In this document: one piece after another, positions 6,047 to 7,233 of the stretch
Position numbering within the stretch: the stretch's first letter is position 1
How the letters are laid out: each line of letters opens with the position of its first letter
Assembly: GCA_015654605.1 (NCBI GenBank)
Contig: JAATGO010000096.1
Location: forward strand, 1 to 7,233
Direction: 5' to 3'
Source of the DNA: Betaproteobacteria bacterium
GTDB lineage: Bacteria; Pseudomonadota; Gammaproteobacteria; Burkholderiales; Burkholderiaceae
Length of the DNA stretch: 7,233 nucleotides
The notes under the pieces: generated by a model
Told to the model about the DNA's origin: nothing
The model's database searches: none
Seen by the model: only the letters and a program-made list of their open reading frames with translations
Program-made: the position numbers and the translations under genes

Positions 6047-6136
6047 CATCAGGGTAGCTAGAACGCTTCCCATGGCTATTACTACTAATGAAATGCGTTT
6101 TAGAGAATCAATGTATTTTGATAAATCATCCCGCAG
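6032..6136 (-). pseudogene. Orphan membrane-like reading frame without a usual start codon, possible gene remnant
   Basis: On the minus strand the frame between TAA at 6139-6137 and TGA at 6034-6032 reads 34 residues: LRDDLSKYIDSLKR followed by ISLVVIAMGSVLATLMLLRL. A charged amphipathic stretch leading into one hydrophobic helix is what the C-terminus of a small inner-membrane protein looks like. However, the frame has no ATG before the hydrophobic part, no GTG or TTG, and the other two minus frames upstream do not look coding. It could be the remnant of a decayed gene, a small protein with a rare start codon, or chance. It ends 22 bases before the DUF3717-type start. Confidence 0.2.
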
Positions 6137-6196
6137 TTAATTACACGATAAATGATTGATTTGTGGCAATATAACGCTCCCGAGGATTTTGCATAA

Positions 6197-6226
6197 ATTA
6201 TACATAGTGGATAGGAAAAGTGTCTG
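6197..6226 (-). promoter_or_regulatory. Candidate sigma70 promoter for the DUF3717-patatin unit
   Basis: On the minus strand a perfect TATAAT (6202-6197) is preceded by an 18-base spacer and CAGACA (6226-6221), 4 of 6 matches to TTGACA. A TG directly precedes the -10 box. The predicted start is near 6190, giving a leader of about 180 bases that would include the orphan membrane-like frame. It is the best -10 match in the region, but the -35 is only fair. Confidence 0.4.
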
Positions 6227-6337
6227 TATAGAAATAAATCAGTTCCTGAATTCTTTGATAGGCATGGTTTTTTAGCAAATGACAGCATAGTGCGTTACAG
6301 TACGCGTTCGAGAAAATATCTCGCAAAAATACGAGGA

Positions 6338-6446
6338 ACATGCTTTTTCAGGCATGTCTAGTAGATAGATGTTGCAGTAGATGCCGTTAATGATCGGCAT
6401 TTGTTTCGTAGTTGCCGCGGTAGAGTATGTTCGACCGCGGCGTTTT
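6338..6446 (+). promoter_or_regulatory. Three hairpins in series upstream of kup, the last terminator-like
   Basis: Hairpin 1 pairs ACATGC (6338-6343) with GCATGT (6352-6357) around an 8-base loop. Hairpin 2 pairs ATGCCG (6381-6386) with CGGCAT (6395-6400) around 8 bases, and TTGTTT follows. Hairpin 3 pairs GCCGCGGT (6414-6421) with ACCGCGGC (6434-6441) around 12 bases, and GTTTT follows; it ends 20 bases before the kup ATG. Hairpins 2 and 3 resemble weak intrinsic terminators. If the transcript covers them they could attenuate kup expression. No known riboswitch consensus was recognised. Confidence 0.4.
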
Positions 6447-6461
6447 ACAGAGATAAATTGA

Positions 6462-7233
6462 ATGAGTGCTTCTCACATACGATCACATTACCCTTTTAGA
6501 TCACAACAACTGCATCTGATTACGCTCGCAGCATTGGGTGTGGTGTTTGGAGATATTGGAACCAGCCCGCTCTATGCGTTAAAAGAGTGTTTTAGCCCAA
6601 GTCATGGGATTGCCTTTTCTACCGATGCAGCGTTGGGTATTATTTCCATGTTGTTTTGGGCGATTACGATCGTAGTGTCGCTGAAGTATGTCTGGTTCGT
6701 AATGCGCGCAGACAATAATGGTGAAGGCGGTGTGCTGGCGTTGATGGCATTGTCGCTACGGACGGCAGCCAGCGGGTCACATCGTGCCAAGATACTGATG
6801 ATGTTAGGAGTTTTCGGTGCCTGTATGTTTTATGGCGATGTGGTGATCACACCTGCCATCTCGGTGTTGTCCGCGGTAGAAGGTATGGTGGTTGCCGTTC
6901 CAGACACTTCTCATTATGTGATTCCCCTGACGCTGGTTATTTTGGTTTTTCTGTTTATGATTCAGCGTTATGGCACGACAGTCGTGGGCAAGTTATTCGG
7001 GCCAGTCATGTTTCTATGGTTTATATCGTTGGGTGCGCTAGGTATTTTCAATATCATCAAGGCTCCACAAATATTGGTCGCCATCAATCCTTATTACGCG
7101 ATCCATTTTATGGAGGAGCACGCGCTGCAAGCCTTTATTGTCATGGGATCTGTGGTGCTGGTGTTAACTGGGGCGGAAGCTCTTTATGCAGATATGGTGC
7201 ATTTTGGTATCAGGCCGAGTCGTTTTGCCTGGG
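6462..7233 (+). CDS. kup: Kup (TrkD) potassium:proton symporter, 5' part (3' end outside window)
   Basis: The first 257 residues of a KUP/HAK/KT-family potassium uptake transporter are present; the family usually has about 620 residues in bacteria. Kup carries K+ across the inner membrane together with protons. Seen here: TM1 with the signature [16 protein letters not shown] at 26-41, including D31, which corresponds to the essential TM1 aspartate. [13 protein letters not shown] at 85-97 is the conserved loop. [21 protein letters not shown] at 121-141 is the central signature with E140. [13 protein letters not shown] at 233-245 carries a third conserved acidic site at E239. Hydrophobic segments near 15-40, 58-80, 113-135, 152-168, 180-198 and 222-242 fit the membrane topology. 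The ATG is preceded immediately by an in-frame TGA, so no longer start is possible; the Shine-Dalgarno AGAGA is weak. The usual ADMGHFG is ADMVHFG here, a small deviation. Confidence 0.95.
   Translation, partial: MSASHIRSHYPFRSQQLHLITLAALGVVFGDIGTSPLYALKECFSPSHGIAFSTDAALGIISMLFWAITIVVSLKYVWFVMRADNNGEGGVLALMALSLRTAASGSHRAKILMMLGVFGACMFYGDVVITPAISVLSAVEGMVVAVPDTSHYVIPLTLVILVFLFMIQRYGTTVVGKLFGPVMFLWFISLGALGIFNIIKAPQILVAINPYYAIHFMEEHALQAFIVMGSVVLVLTGAEALYADMVHFGIRPSRFAW

Larger units (their letters stand above)
6011..6461. other. Divergent intergenic region between the DUF3717-type gene and kup
   Basis: These 451 bases separate two divergent transcription units and are AT-rich. On the minus strand they hold two promoter-like elements and an orphan membrane-like reading frame (separate entries). 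On the plus side, before kup, there are three perfect short hairpins (separate entry) and a dyad CGAGA (6309-6313) / TCTCG (6319-6323). No complete gene is supported: the open minus-strand frame at 6100-6288 has no family resemblance and unlikely composition. I could not identify a convincing sigma70 promoter for kup. Confidence 0.6.

Noticed and set aside
6100..6288. Minus-strand frame of 62 codons beginning MLSFAKKPCLSKNSG
   Set aside because: Low-complexity AT-rich translation with scattered Cys and His, no Shine-Dalgarno of note and no recognisable family; it overlaps promoter-like sequence.
6457..6464. Overlapping TGA/ATG at the kup start as a sign of translational coupling
   Set aside because: No open frame of useful length upstream ends at that TGA, so it only bounds the start and does not show coupling.

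Overview
The window looks like chromosome from a betaproteobacterium, probably Burkholderiales or a close relative. The evidence is a PhaP-type phasin, a patatin-like lipase with a DUF3734-type C-terminus, a DUF3717-type small protein (a family I know from betaproteobacteria) and a Kup potassium transporter. By eye the base composition is moderate, somewhere in the mid-40s to about 50% G+C (not counted), so a high-GC genus is less likely. I saw no insertion sequence, integrase, tRNA, rRNA or CRISPR array.

Layout, left to right. Bases 1-162 hold the last 53 codons of a plus-strand gene that begins outside the window. A gap with one perfect hairpin leads to a 538-residue FAD-dependent dehydrogenase (319-1935, plus). 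A 166-base gap follows, ending in two near-identical tandem repeats that sit over a predicted promoter. Next is a 396-residue catalase-fold protein (2102-3292, plus) that seems to lack the distal catalytic histidine. A strong intrinsic terminator lies at 3437-3465, inside a 424-base gap between convergent genes.

The minus strand then carries a phasin gene (3717-4280), a patatin-like phospholipase (4549-5730) and a small DUF3717-type protein (5792-6010). They are transcribed in the order DUF3717, patatin, phasin. The phasin also has two candidate promoters of its own and a large dyad placed like an operator at the predicted transcription start. A 451-base divergent region (6011-6461) separates this block from the 5' part of kup (6462 to the window edge, plus) and holds several hairpins and an orphan membrane-like reading frame.

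How the genes fit together: the phasin and the patatin-like protein suggest a storage-granule theme. Phasins coat polyhydroxyalkanoate granules, and patatin-like proteins act on lipid or ester surfaces. The FAD enzyme, the catalase-like protein and Kup look like separate functions. No complete undescribed multi-gene system is visible. The least ordinary items are the catalase-like protein without its distal histidine, the two-repeat operator-like array in front of it, and the hairpin series before kup.
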